From Alphaproteobacteria bacterium (GTDB taxonomy: Bacteria; Pseudomonadota; Alphaproteobacteria; JAUXUR01): a stretch of DNA of 40,889 nucleotides. Position 1 is the first letter of the stretch, and the number at the start of each line of letters is the position of its first letter. Below, piece after piece: positions 26,237 to 35,225 of this stretch. The stretch lies in assembly GCA_030696155.1 (NCBI GenBank), contig JAUYSY010000061.1, forward strand, positions 1 through 40,889, written 5' to 3'. The notes beneath the pieces are model-generated. The model was not told the origin of the DNA and made no database searches. It saw only the letters and a program-made list of their open reading frames with translations. The position numbers and the translations under genes are program-made.

Positions 26237-26712
26237 TCAGTGTTCTTCCAAAATTCTCTCACAAAAATTTTGACAAGCCAATAAAATTATAGAAAGATGG
26301 TCATATCTAAGCTTTTCAAATGGATTTTCCTCTAAATCTTTTGGGACTGTGTTGCACAAATAGAATTTTAGATATATTTGGGTTGTTTTAAAAAAAAGGT
26401 CTATGAAGTTATTATAGTCGATAGAGTTGAGAAGAGACAAGAAACAACGCGTGAAGTGTATCCATAATTTTGGGGCCTTTCTGGCTCCATTTTTTTACAA
26501 CAATTCAAGACATCAAATATAGTAAGCTGACTCAATTTCAATATTATTTTAGTATTTTTTAATCGATGTATGTTCTTTGAACTTACTTTTGTATCAAATA
26601 ATTCCCAAGCAAACTTAGTAGCCGCTTCACAGTTTATTTCGTCAGGCATATAATCGTGCAAAAGAATCATTTCAGCCATATCCAGACAAAATGTTTTTAC
26701 ATAACTATTGTT
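26237..26712 (-). pseudogene. Decayed paralog fragment of the OTU-like/TPR secreted protein
   Basis: On the minus strand a frame from about 26712 reads NSYVKTFCLDMAEMILLHDY..., aligning with TTYTKCYYLDMAELIIDHQF of the large protein at 36493-40224 (about residues 674-692), and continues with matching ATKFAWEL / ALAFAKSL and TIF. The frame has a stop just upstream, no signal peptide, and ends at 26401; a second frame opens at a TTG (26440) and runs to 26237, looking like the same gene after a shift. It is probably a degraded internal piece of a relative. The second part has no clear match. Confidence 0.5.
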
Positions 26713-26745
26713 TTTATTATAAAAACAAAAAATTAAATAAAAAAC

Positions 26746-26773
26746 TTGACTTTATATTTTGAATAACTTAAAA
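26746..26773 (+). promoter_or_regulatory. Putative promoter for the F-box-like/LRR gene
   Basis: TTGACT (26746-26751) is followed, at 16 bases, by a TTAAAA stretch, about 45 bp before the start codon at 26813. The 15-base string CTTGACTTTATATTT is identical to that before the gene at 258. Distance to the start is also the same. Confidence 0.4.
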
Positions 26774-26812
26774 ATTAATTTTATCGCCTTATTAATAGTG
26801 GATTATTAAATC

Positions 26813-28246
26813 ATGAAGACAAAAGCATTTCTTTTTTTAGCTTTAGCATTGATGGGGCAACAAGCTTATTCTATCGGTGATAAAAACATCAACCAAAATT
26901 CACTTCCCTATCTTCCTGAAGAAATTATAGCTATAATTGCACACAAGGTTGCTCCAACAAATGCTGAAAAAGCTATTGATCTTTCTGATTTTATTGAGTG
27001 GAATTCTAAAGTTCTAACTCATTCGTCTTCTTGTTCGTCCTCTTCAGATAATTCTCAATCTGAGCAATCTAAACCTAAAGACATTGGACAAAAATTTGGT
27101 TCGTTGAATTATTTAATAGATCTACAAAGATCCGGTGCTAGACATCTTTCTAAGAAACTACCAAAATTCAGAGTTTTTTTTAACTCAAAAACACAGCAAC
27201 TTCTTCACAAGGAAGGCGCAGATCAGAACCAACTTCATGTTCAAGAATTAAAATTTAAAATTACGCCCAATGCCGATGACATCCAAAAGCTTGCAGCAAA
27301 ATTTCCAGATATTGACACGATCGATTTAAGTCAAGTCTTAAAACGCCTTGATTTGAATCAAAAAATAGAGATTCTAAACTCTCTTCATGCATTTACGAAT
27401 TTAACAAAGCTTAATATTGCGGATAACAACATAGGGGCTGAAGGCGCAAAAGCTGTAGCAGAGCTCAAAAATCTTACATCGCTTAATGTTTCAGATAACA
27501 CCATAGGAACTGAAGGCGCGGAAGCTGTGGCGGAGCTCAAAAATCTAACATCGCTTAATATTTCGGATAACAACATAGGGGATGATGGCATAGAATATTT
27601 AGGGGCACTCACCAATCTTACATTTCTTAATGTTTCGTTGAACGAAATAGGTGTTCTGGGCGCGAAAGCTTTAGCGAATCTCATCAACCTTACCAAGCTT
27701 GATATTTCGAGTAACAACATAGGAGATGATGGCGCGAGAACTTTAGCTGACCTCATAAACCTTAGAAAGCTTAATATTTCAGGGAACGAAATTGAGGATG
27801 ATGGCGCGAAAGCTTTAGGGGCCCTCATAAATCTTACAAAGCTTAATGTTTCGGAGAACAACATAGGGCCGGATGGCGCAAAAGCTTTAGCGAGTCTCAT
27901 CAACCTTACTAAGCTTAATATTTCGGATAACGAAATAGGGGATGCGGGCGCGCAAGCTTTAGCAATTCTCACAAATCTTAGAAAGCTTAATGTTTCGGAG
28001 AACAACATAGGGGCAGATGGCGCAAAAGCTCTAGCGAATCTCATCAACCTTACATCGCTTAATATTTCATGGAACAAAATAAGGAATGATGGCGCGAAAG
28101 CTATAGGGAATCTCATCAATCTTAAAAAGCTTAATGTTGAGCGGAACAACATAGGTCTTCAGGGGGCGTTATTTTTAATGAAACTGCCACATGTTCACAT
28201 GACTTACAAATCTTGCCGCGGCGTACGCATCAGAGTTGCTTCATAA
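26813..28246 (+). CDS. Secreted F-box-like / leucine-rich-repeat protein
   Basis: 477 aa. A signal peptide (MKTKAFLFLALALMGQQAYS) is followed by LPYLPEEIIAIIAHKV (31-46), which has the look of an F-box start (LP.E.......). A Ser-rich stretch (67-84) and an intermediate helical part come next. Residues 197-460 are eleven 24-residue leucine-rich repeats of ribonuclease-inhibitor/bacterial type, consensus L..LNISDN.IG.DGAKALA.L.N, then a short tail. F-box plus LRR is the layout of eukaryotic SCF substrate receptors and of some symbiont effectors; here the F-box call is only suggestive. Repeats are similar at DNA level (72-bp units), giving long false ORFs on the opposite strand. Expected to be exported and to bind host proteins. 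Confidence 0.8.
   Translation: MKTKAFLFLALALMGQQAYSIGDKNINQNSLPYLPEEIIAIIAHKVAPTNAEKAIDLSDFIEWNSKVLTHSSSCSSSSDNSQSEQSKPKDIGQKFGSLNYLIDLQRSGARHLSKKLPKFRVFFNSKTQQLLHKEGADQNQLHVQELKFKITPNADDIQKLAAKFPDIDTIDLSQVLKRLDLNQKIEILNSLHAFTNLTKLNIADNNIGAEGAKAVAELKNLTSLNVSDNTIGTEGAEAVAELKNLTSLNISDNNIGDDGIEYLGALTNLTFLNVSLNEIGVLGAKALANLINLTKLDISSNNIGDDGARTLADLINLRKLNISGNEIEDDGAKALGALINLTKLNVSENNIGPDGAKALASLINLTKLNISDNEIGDAGAQALAILTNLRKLNVSENNIGADGAKALANLINLTSLNISWNKIRNDGAKAIGNLINLKKLNVERNNIGLQGALFLMKLPHVHMTYKSCRGVRIRVAS
27401..28192 (+). repeat. Tandem 72-bp coding repeats (11 units) of the LRR domain
   Basis: Eleven units of exactly 72 bp encode the LRR array. Strings such as GCGCGAAAGCTTTAG and AAGCTTAATGTTTCGG recur, so the array is young or kept homogeneous. 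Copy number could vary between strains by slippage or recombination. Confidence 0.85.
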
Positions 28247-28265
28247 GCTGCTGTTTTTCATTGAA

Positions 28266-28293
28266 AATGGTAGATTGCGTTAATTCTACCATT
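28266..28293. terminator. Bidirectional stem-loop between LRR gene and comEC
   Basis: AATGGTAGA (28266-28274) pairs exactly with TCTACCATT (28285-28293). It lies between two convergent genes, 20 bp after the LRR stop and 26 bp from the comEC stop; on the minus strand a short TTTTC follows. It plausibly ends both transcripts. Confidence 0.55.
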
Positions 28294-28318
28294 AAATGTC
28301 AACAGCCCATAAATTTAC

Positions 28319-30391
28319 CTACTTTGAATTCCATTTTCTATCATTGTAAGAATTACTTACAATCTTATTTTTCTTATCTTTATTCAAATAAATCACTTTT
28401 GAATCAGTTTCTTTCGCAAAATATTGCTTATCTGGACAGATCGAAGGCCCTTTAAAAGATATGATCAACAAATTTGCTTTTTGACAATCAAAAGATAATG
28501 CTTTGATGTTACGCGGAATTGCAATCAATTGGTTTTTTGCTTTGATTACACAACCATCAGCATCGCATTTTATAGCTTTTGAACCTTCTATATCATAACG
28601 CGCATTTATCAAATCTTTCCGTTTCGAACTCATATAAGGAAAAGAAACGCGCTCATACGTGGCAGTTAAAGACTGCCATTGCTGTGATGTAAATCCTTGC
28701 CTTTTAAGCGAGGATACAAATAATTTATCCTGATTACGCCACGCAATTAATTTTGCTTGATCCGCAATCAGCAAATGAGGTGTTTTAATAAAAAACAATG
28801 TGATAAAGCCTGCTACAAAAGGCACAATACCAAAATAGCGCCATGATTTTTGCCAAATTGCAAACCAAATCCCACCAAAACTAATCAAACTAATGCCTAA
28901 AATATCAAACATTGGCGTATGAATAACAGCACCTTTCCAGGATGCAACGATTGCTGCACTTTTCATTACGATATCAATCCCCTCCCCCATCATTAAAAGA
29001 GCTGGCGCATCAAGCCCGAAAGGCATAAGCACCAAGGAAATAAGCGCCATGGGCATTATCCAAATCCCCGTCAATGGAATAGCGATAAGATTCGCCGCAA
29101 TCCCATAGGTTTGAAATTGTCCGAAATGCAAAATCGTAAAAGGTGTTGTAGCGAGCGACGCCACAGCCGAACTTATGCAAAGACTTAATACATAAAGAAT
29201 AATTTTTTGGAACCAATGAAGGGATTGCAAAAAAGTATATTTCGCAATTATTTCATAAGTTGCAATAAGCGCAATCACGGCTGCAAATGACATTTGAAAA
29301 CTTGGCCCCATGATCACTTCTGGCATAAAAAGCATAATCATAAGGGCTGCAAAAGCGACATTATACATCGAAAAAGCGCGTCTGTTAAAAAGTACCGCAA
29401 GCGCAAAAAGACCCAACATAATGAATGCTCTTATCGTGGGCACTGACCCTCCTGCAATAACGGAGTATAAAAAAGCGCCCAACATCGCCACACAAATTGC
29501 CCATTTTTTAATCGGATAGACAAGCGCTATGCGTGGGATAAGCGCAAAAGATGAACGCACAAAAGCGTAAATAAACCCAAAGATTAACCCGAAATGGAGT
29601 CCTGAAATCGCTAGCAAATGCGCGAGCCCCGAATCACGAAAATGATTGTAAACCTCTTCTAAAATACCGCCTTTTTGTCCTGTAATAAGTGCTGCTGCAA
29701 TCTCCCCTTTCTGATTTGGTAAGATTTCACGAATTCTATTTGTAATATTTTGACGTGTTGTTTCAATGATCCTACTGAAATTATTATTCTTTTCTTGGCC
29801 CAATACAGTAATTTTACCTATCGCAAAAGCGACACCACCAATTTGATTGAAATAGGCAACACGCGCAAAATCATAAGCACCAGCATAAGACGGCCCTAAA
29901 GGTGGTTTTAAAAAAGCACGTACCTGAATTGTATCGCCTGGAAATAAAACAATTTTTTTATCCCTCGCAGAAAATCTTAAATTATAAGGCGTCTTTTCCT
30001 TAGATAATCCCTCAATATCAAGATCCGTCAATGTCGCTTTAATACCCTTTTGCGTTATTTCGAAATTTTTAATAACACCAATGATACTTGTCATTGGCAG
30101 ATCACCTTCGATTATAGGGGATGCAATCAAATGCGTTCGTACTTGAGACAACATAAACCCAAGCAAAAAACAAATTGGCAATGTTAAAACAAAATACACC
30201 CAATTCGATTTCCTAAAGAGAACGAAAAAAAAGGCAAAAATTGATAAAAAAACAGGCGCAATCCAATAATCAGGCTCAAATGGCAATTGAAAATAAACAA
30301 TAATCCCAAGTCCTAGAAATACAGGAAACCATAATTTATATCTGTGCGTATCCTCGACAAAACAATTTATTATTTTTTCTTTTATAGTCAT
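28319..30391 (-). CDS. comEC: ComEC/Rec2-family competence membrane protein
   Basis: ComEC is the inner-membrane channel that imports one DNA strand during natural transformation. At 690 aa this has the N-terminal helices and DUF4131 OB-like region (about 20-200), then the competence domain with the signature HLLAISGLHFGL (258-269) and about eight further helices. The C-terminal part (about 560-690) corresponds to the beta-lactamase-like region in shape but shows no HxHxDH metal motif, as in many alphaproteobacterial forms. It is downstream of secDF but separated by a terminator and a 550-bp repeat-filled gap. The presence of an intact gene suggests DNA uptake, although other com genes are outside the window. 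Confidence 0.92.
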   Translation of the reverse strand: MTIKEKIINCFVEDTHRYKLWFPVFLGLGIIVYFQLPFEPDYWIAPVFLSIFAFFFVLFRKSNWVYFVLTLPICFLLGFMLSQVRTHLIASPIIEGDLPMTSIIGVIKNFEITQKGIKATLTDLDIEGLSKEKTPYNLRFSARDKKIVLFPGDTIQVRAFLKPPLGPSYAGAYDFARVAYFNQIGGVAFAIGKITVLGQEKNNNFSRIIETTRQNITNRIREILPNQKGEIAAALITGQKGGILEEVYNHFRDSGLAHLLAISGLHFGLIFGFIYAFVRSSFALIPRIALVYPIKKWAICVAMLGAFLYSVIAGGSVPTIRAFIMLGLFALAVLFNRRAFSMYNVAFAALMIMLFMPEVIMGPSFQMSFAAVIALIATYEIIAKYTFLQSLHWFQKIILYVLSLCISSAVASLATTPFTILHFGQFQTYGIAANLIAIPLTGIWIMPMALISLVLMPFGLDAPALLMMGEGIDIVMKSAAIVASWKGAVIHTPMFDILGISLISFGGIWFAIWQKSWRYFGIVPFVAGFITLFFIKTPHLLIADQAKLIAWRNQDKLFVSSLKRQGFTSQQWQSLTATYERVSFPYMSSKRKDLINARYDIEGSKAIKCDADGCVIKAKNQLIAIPRNIKALSFDCQKANLLIISFKGPSICPDKQYFAKETDSKVIYLNKDKKNKIVSNSYNDRKWNSK

Positions 30392-30410
30392 TTCTTACCT
30401 TTTGTTTTCC

Positions 30411-30817
30411 TGAACGCCTTGTAGCGAAGCTACGAAGGTTGATTCAAGGAAACAGATGTGCTGTTGCCCAATCTACGGGACAAAAAATGAAATTGCTTCG
30501 GTTTTACCTCTCCCCTTGTGGGAGAGGTCGGCGCGTAGCGACGGGTGAGGGGTATCTAAAGCGTTTGCAAGGAGCAACACCATCATACCATATTCTAAGC
30601 ATTACCAAACAAATACTCATCTCTCCAAAATTGCAAAATACCCCTCACCCGCTCCCTTTGGTCGCGACCTCTCCCACACGGGGAGAGGTAAAAAAACTCT
30701 TCTTTTGGAGGGCTTTTGGTAAAAAATTGTTTTCACTTCTTAGAAATTAGTTGCGAAGTGTAAGAGTAGAATAGTTAAAAGTAGGCTTAATTTCATTTTT
30801 TGTCCCATAGATTGGTT
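30411..30817. repeat. Nested inverted-repeat element between comEC and secDF
   Basis: Outer arms CCAATCTACGGGACAAAAAA... (30468-30494) and its inverse (30789-30815) match at 26 of 27 bases. Inside lies a second pair: TACCTCTCCCC..GGTGAGGGGTA (about 30505-30555) and CCCCTCACCC..GGGGAGAGGTA (about 30640-30690), each with its own GAGAGGT hairpin. Left of it, CTTGTAGCGAAGCTACGAAG (about 30419-30438) is another small palindrome. This and the terminator explain the 550-bp gap; the ORF read across it is translated repeat. Confidence 0.75.
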
Positions 30818-30881
30818 ATTGATAGATTTTGCTGCAAACTATATTTTTGTCCCACAAGTAATAGCACATCAAAATCCCTGC

Positions 30882-30915
30882 AAATAAAAAAAGCCAAATA
30901 TTTCTACTTGGCTTT
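30882..30915 (-). terminator. Rho-independent terminator of secDF
   Basis: On the minus strand AAAGCCAA, a 10-base loop, TTGGCTTT and then a T-rich run (TTTTTATTT) form a canonical intrinsic terminator, 27 bp past the secDF stop codon. Confidence 0.85.
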
Positions 30916-30941
30916 TTCTTTAGTACAAAGATTACGTCAGT

Positions 30942-33443
30942 TTATGCTGTTGGTTGAAACCCAATATCTTCTTCTTCATCAGATTTACGTTTGATGTTGA
31001 AAAAGTTAAGAGGCATTGCAGACACATAAATCGACGAATATGTACCAACAATAAGACCAAAGATAAGCGTTAGACTGAATCCATGAAGAACCGGTCCACC
31101 AAAAATAGCCAATGCAACAAGCACCAAAAGAACAGTGACAACAGTCATGATTGTTCTTGAAAGTGTGTCGTTTAAGCTAAGATTAATGACGTCTTTAAGT
31201 TTCATATCTTTGTTTTTATGAATATTTTCGCGCACTCGGTCAAAAATAATCACCGTATCGTTAATTGAGTACCCTAAAATCGTTAGGATAGCTGCAACAA
31301 CTGTTAGATTAAATTCTATACCCATTAAGGAAATAAAGCCAATCACAGCGATTAAATCATGCGTAAGTGAAAGTAAAGCACATAATCCAAACTGCCAATC
31401 AAAACGTATCCATACATAAATCATGATCGCAACCATCGATAACATAAAAGCGATGAAGGCATCTTGAAACAATGTCTTACTGACTTTAGGACCAACAAAT
31501 TCAGTCTTACGATATTCAGTATCCTTATAAAGATTGGAAATCGTTTGTTTGATTGTATCAACAATTTTTATTTGATCTTTTTCAATGCCGCTTTTGTTTT
31601 CAGCGCGAACCAAAAGATCGTTAGGTGACCCAAATTCTTGAAGTACAATCTCTCCAATTTCAAGTTTATCCAATGCTGTTCTTAAGATGCTTAAATCAGC
31701 GGCTTCTTTTGTGCGCGCTTCAACTAAGATACCACCTTTAAAATCAACACCGTAATTAAAGTTTTTCGCTGCAAAAATACCAATTGCACCAATTGTAATA
31801 ATGGCGGCCATGATAAGCGCAAACTTCTTTTGAGCCATAAAGTTGATTTTTGTATTAGCAGGAATAAAGCGAAGAACGTGAATTTTAAGTTTTTGTGGTC
31901 TGAATTTCCACCACCATCCAGCAATTAACATTCTGGTAAATGTAATGGCTGTAAACATAGAAATAAGAAGACCAATGGAAAGTGTGACAGCAAATGCTTT
32001 AATGGGACCAGAACCGAAATAATACAGGAACCCGGCTGCAATTAAGGTTGTTATGTTCGAATCGATAATCGATGTAAGTGCACGATTATAACCCGCTTCA
32101 ATAGCACCAATAACAGATTTACCGCTTCTTGTTTCTTCATCAATCCGTTCGTTAATCAAAACGTTGGCATCAACGGCCATACCCATTGCAAGAACCAAAC
32201 CTGCGATACCTGGCAACGTAAGTGTTGCTTGAATCAAACCAAAAACAGCAATCGTTAAAACAAGATTGAGAAGCACGCCTAAATTAGCGATAAAACCAAA
32301 GAGACCATAATACACAACCATAAAGACAACGACAAAAACAAGACCTAAAATGGTCGCTGTTTTACCGTCTTTAATGGAATCCTCGCCCAGTTCTGCACCA
32401 ACACTACGTTCTTCAACAATATTTAAAGGTGCAGGTAAAGCACCAGCACGCATAAGGACTGCTAAATCATGAGCAGATTGCGATGTGAAACCACCTTCGA
32501 TAATAGCAGAACCACTTGGTATAGCGCCATTAATGTTGGGTGCTGTAATATATTGATTATCAAGCAATATAGCAAAACGTTTATTGACGTTCTTAGCTGT
32601 AATTTCTGCGAATTTTTTACCACCTTTAGCATCAAACTGGAATTCTATAATCCAACCTTTATCTTGGCTAAAGTTTGGTCTTGCAGAAACAAGTGATTCA
32701 CCACCAATTTGCGCACGTTTTTGAACGACAATTTTACCTTCGTCGTTTTTGTAATGTTTTACAACCATTGATCCAGGTGGTATACGACCAGCTAAAGCTT
32801 CTGATAATGAGGTATTTTCATCAACAAGATGGAAGGTCATTTTTGCTGTTTTGCCAAGAAGGTCTTTAAGATGTCCAGGATCTTTTAAACCTGGCAATTG
32901 AACCAGAATTTGATTGTCACCTTGGGTTTGAATGGAAGTTTCTTTCGTACCAGCTTCATCAACGCGGCGCGTAACGCTTTCGCGTGAGCGTTCCATAATA
33001 TCATGTTTACGTTGATTAAGATGAATAGGTGAATAACCAATATTAACAACACCATCACCACCAACGATCACTTCAAGCGATGGATCTGCTTTTAATGCAA
33101 TTTCTTTAACTTTTGAACCATTGCTAGAATCTTCAAGTTCCACAATGACGTGACTATCAACGATATCAAGTTTTTTGGTCGCAATAGTGGCTTTACGCAA
33201 TTCAGTCCTCAACGTATCTTGAAGACTTTGAAGGGATTCTTTTATAACATGATCAAAATCAACCTCAAGAAGAAGATGTGATCCACCTTGTAAATCAAGC
33301 CCAAGATTAACTTTTTCTTTGGGAAACCAATTGGGAAGTTTATCAAGGAAAGGTTGGTTCATAAGATTGACAGAGGCTAAAAGCATACCAATCACGCCAA
33401 TCAGGCAAATGAGTGTTACTTTCCATCGCGTAAAGCCAAACAT
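30942..33443 (-). CDS. secDF: Fused protein-export membrane protein SecD-SecF
   Basis: SecD and SecF use the proton gradient to pull exported proteins out of SecYEG. Here both are one 833-aa chain. SecD (1-520) shows GLDLQGGSHLLLEVD (48-62), the P1 domain, and TM4-type GMAVDANVLINERI (421-434). SecF (about 525-833) shows NYGVDFKGGI (563-572) and the INDTVIIFDRVREN motif. Length fits simple fusion of the two usual proteins. Order nlpD-like, yajC, secDF is the usual alphaproteobacterial layout, with a 262-bp REP-filled gap before it. It is needed for the many Sec-exported proteins in this window. Confidence 0.95.
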   Translation of the reverse strand: MFGFTRWKVTLICLIGVIGMLLASVNLMNQPFLDKLPNWFPKEKVNLGLDLQGGSHLLLEVDFDHVIKESLQSLQDTLRTELRKATIATKKLDIVDSHVIVELEDSSNGSKVKEIALKADPSLEVIVGGDGVVNIGYSPIHLNQRKHDIMERSRESVTRRVDEAGTKETSIQTQGDNQILVQLPGLKDPGHLKDLLGKTAKMTFHLVDENTSLSEALAGRIPPGSMVVKHYKNDEGKIVVQKRAQIGGESLVSARPNFSQDKGWIIEFQFDAKGGKKFAEITAKNVNKRFAILLDNQYITAPNINGAIPSGSAIIEGGFTSQSAHDLAVLMRAGALPAPLNIVEERSVGAELGEDSIKDGKTATILGLVFVVVFMVVYYGLFGFIANLGVLLNLVLTIAVFGLIQATLTLPGIAGLVLAMGMAVDANVLINERIDEETRSGKSVIGAIEAGYNRALTSIIDSNITTLIAAGFLYYFGSGPIKAFAVTLSIGLLISMFTAITFTRMLIAGWWWKFRPQKLKIHVLRFIPANTKINFMAQKKFALIMAAIITIGAIGIFAAKNFNYGVDFKGGILVEARTKEAADLSILRTALDKLEIGEIVLQEFGSPNDLLVRAENKSGIEKDQIKIVDTIKQTISNLYKDTEYRKTEFVGPKVSKTLFQDAFIAFMLSMVAIMIYVWIRFDWQFGLCALLSLTHDLIAVIGFISLMGIEFNLTVVAAILTILGYSINDTVIIFDRVRENIHKNKDMKLKDVINLSLNDTLSRTIMTVVTVLLVLVALAIFGGPVLHGFSLTLIFGLIVGTYSSIYVSAMPLNFFNIKRKSDEEEDIGFQPTA

Positions 33444-33522
33444 AGTTAATTCCTATTTGTTAGTTAATACTCTTAAATGTTCAGATTAGGGACAAATTAG
33501 TTGTTAAAACTTAGTAGCCCCC

Positions 33523-33637
33523 CCTGCTACGCCCCGGGGCTTGTCCGGGGGGTCAATAACATCTTGAAAAATATACGAACTATTTGTCGTTACTCTTCTT
33601 TAATATGGATCCCGCGGACAAGCCGCGGGACGTAGGA
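33523..33637. repeat. Paired REP-like palindromes (pair 3)
   Basis: The left arm is diverged (CTACGCCCCGGGGCTTGTCC..., 33523-33554); the right arm (33607-33637) is the common form GGATCCCGCGG...CGTAGGA. Spacer about 52 bases. It separates yajC from secDF; whether it weakens co-transcription is unknown. Confidence 0.85.
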
Positions 33638-33705
33638 GGAGAGGGTTAAAGCTGCCCTCCAGTGGGGAATTACATAATTTGACCATAAGCTGGACATTTA
33701 TATCT

Positions 33706-34089
33706 TTATTTTGCGTTTTCTTTTGACGAAGGTAAATCCTTAACTGGTTCTGTCTTCGCTAAAACATCTGCGATTGTTGCTTTTAAAATCTTTACTTTGA
33801 CATTTTCAGCAATTTCAACAAGGACTTCATTGTCGTCAATGATTTTTGAAACAGTACCAATAATACCACCAGAAGTTAAAACGCGATCGCCACGACGTAC
33901 TTGTGATAAAGTTTCACGATGTTGTTTCATTCTTCTTTGTTGTGGGCGAATGAGAAGGAAGTAAAAGACAACAACCATCAGAATAATGGGCAGCATGCTC
34001 ATGATGATATCGCCTGCGCCACCTGACGAGGCTGATGGTGCGGCACCGGGTGCTGCATCTGCAAAGGCTGTGCTTATAAAAGAATACAT
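33706..34089 (-). CDS. yajC: Sec translocon accessory protein YajC
   Basis: A single-pass inner-membrane partner of SecDF (127 aa). It has an Ala/Gly-rich N-terminus, one helix (about 29-48) ending YFLLIRPQQRRMKQHRE, and the soluble domain with GDRVLTSGGIIGTV and VEIAENVKVKILKATI. The variable N-terminal AFADAAPGAAP segment is common in alphaproteobacterial YajC. It is 46 bp downstream of the NlpD-like gene and upstream of secDF, as expected. Confidence 0.96.
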   Translation of the reverse strand: MYSFISTAFADAAPGAAPSASSGGAGDIIMSMLPIILMVVVFYFLLIRPQQRRMKQHRETLSQVRRGDRVLTSGGIIGTVSKIIDDNEVLVEIAENVKVKILKATIADVLAKTEPVKDLPSSKENAK

Positions 34090-34135
34090 AGGTAACTCCT
34101 GAATTTCTATATAGAATGTTTACTTATACCTTAAT

Positions 34136-35140
34136 CTAAGACTTATTTAAATAAGTTTGTGGATTAACAGGTTTGGACTTTTTGCGAATTTCAAAATGAA
34201 GTTGTGGCGTATCCACACTTCCACTCATGCCTGAAAGCGCAATTTTTTGACCTTTCTTAACTTTTTGGCCAATTTTGACTAAGCTTTTGTTTAAATGCGC
34301 ATAAGTTGTATGTAATTGGTCTGCATGTTTTATCAATATCAACAATCCATAATTTTTAAGGTTGTCGCCGACATAAACGACTTCTCCATCATAACTTGCA
34401 AGAATCGGCGTGTCTTTGGGCAGCTTAATATTAAGGCCATCATTACGTTTTCCTTCTGAGAGAAGGCCGTAAGGGCATAAAATGGGTGCTTTTTTGGCAA
34501 TAGGCCAACAAAATTTTGAATTATTGTTGATTGGAGTCATTAAATCTTTTTGTGCTGGAGGCGTTTTAGTTTCAACAACAGAAGGTATTAAGGTTTTTTT
34601 TATTTGTGGTGTTTTGGCTTCAGTGATTGGAGATATTGAAACCTTTTTAACTTCAAGTGATTTATCTTTAGTAGGAGATACTATTTTTTTTGATGTAACA
34701 GGTGTTATTATTTTAGGTTTACCTGTAGGTTTTTTCTGAATCTCAGCTTTTTTAATAGGTGTGCGTGACAGATAAAGAATTTGTCCTGCTTTAAGATTAT
34801 AGGGTTTTTTGAGATCGTTATGATTGGCCAGTAAATTTTCACTTAATTTGTATTTTTTAAGAAGATCTTCAAATTTTTCGTCTTTTTTGACAAAATGAAC
34901 AGGCGGATAATGTAAAACACAACCAGGCTTAAGTTTGTAAGGTGCTTTTAAATTATTAGCGCGAATAAAATATTTTTTAGGAACATTAAGTCTTTTTGCA
35001 ATTTTATCTAAAGTATCATTAGGGTGCACAATGATTTCATTTAACTTTGCAGCATGTCCATAAGTTGGTACTAAAATTATGCATAAAAAAACAATAAGTT
35101 GAAAGAAAGTTAATATCGATATTTTTTGAAATGTCATCAT
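34136..35140 (-). CDS. NlpD-like secreted LysM / degenerate LytM (M23-like) protein
   Basis: 334 aa. Signal peptide (about 1-30, ending YGHA), two LysM peptidoglycan-binding repeats (about 36-78 and 82-124), a Pro/Lys/Thr-rich linker (125-205), and a LytM fold (210-330). In active LytM enzymes zinc ligands sit in HxxxD and HxH; here those positions read NDGLN (Asn233, Asn237) and QLH (Gln313, His315), with only His282 and His315 kept. That pattern equals E. coli NlpD, a non-catalytic activator of cell-wall amidases at division, so an activator role is likelier than peptidase activity. It precedes yajC-secDF, the usual alphaproteobacterial context (surE-pcm-nlpD-yajC). Confidence 0.88.
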   Translation of the reverse strand: MMTFQKISILTFFQLIVFLCIILVPTYGHAAKLNEIIVHPNDTLDKIAKRLNVPKKYFIRANNLKAPYKLKPGCVLHYPPVHFVKKDEKFEDLLKKYKLSENLLANHNDLKKPYNLKAGQILYLSRTPIKKAEIQKKPTGKPKIITPVTSKKIVSPTKDKSLEVKKVSISPITEAKTPQIKKTLIPSVVETKTPPAQKDLMTPINNNSKFCWPIAKKAPILCPYGLLSEGKRNDGLNIKLPKDTPILASYDGEVVYVGDNLKNYGLLILIKHADQLHTTYAHLNKSLVKIGQKVKKGQKIALSGMSGSVDTPQLHFEIRKKSKPVNPQTYLNKS

Positions 35141-35225
35141 GACGATGATTATAAGGTGAAATTGGTGAATTATAAAGGGGTTGTTGCCCTTTTACATAAA
35201 GTTTTTTAAAATTTGACATCCTCTT

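Noticed and set aside
27385..28152. 255-codon minus-strand ORF
   Set aside because: A shadow of the 72-bp LRR repeats; the regular repeat keeps the antisense frame open.
27401..28192. Possible CRISPR-like regular repeats
   Set aside because: The 72-bp units are contiguous, without unique spacers, and encode LRRs in frame.
30439..30750. 103-codon plus-strand ORF
   Set aside because: It is translated from the nested inverted-repeat element, including CTCTCCC/GGGAGAG hairpins.
34136..35140. Active M23 endopeptidase
   Set aside because: Key zinc-ligand positions are replaced by Asn and Gln, so the NlpD-like, non-catalytic reading is preferred.
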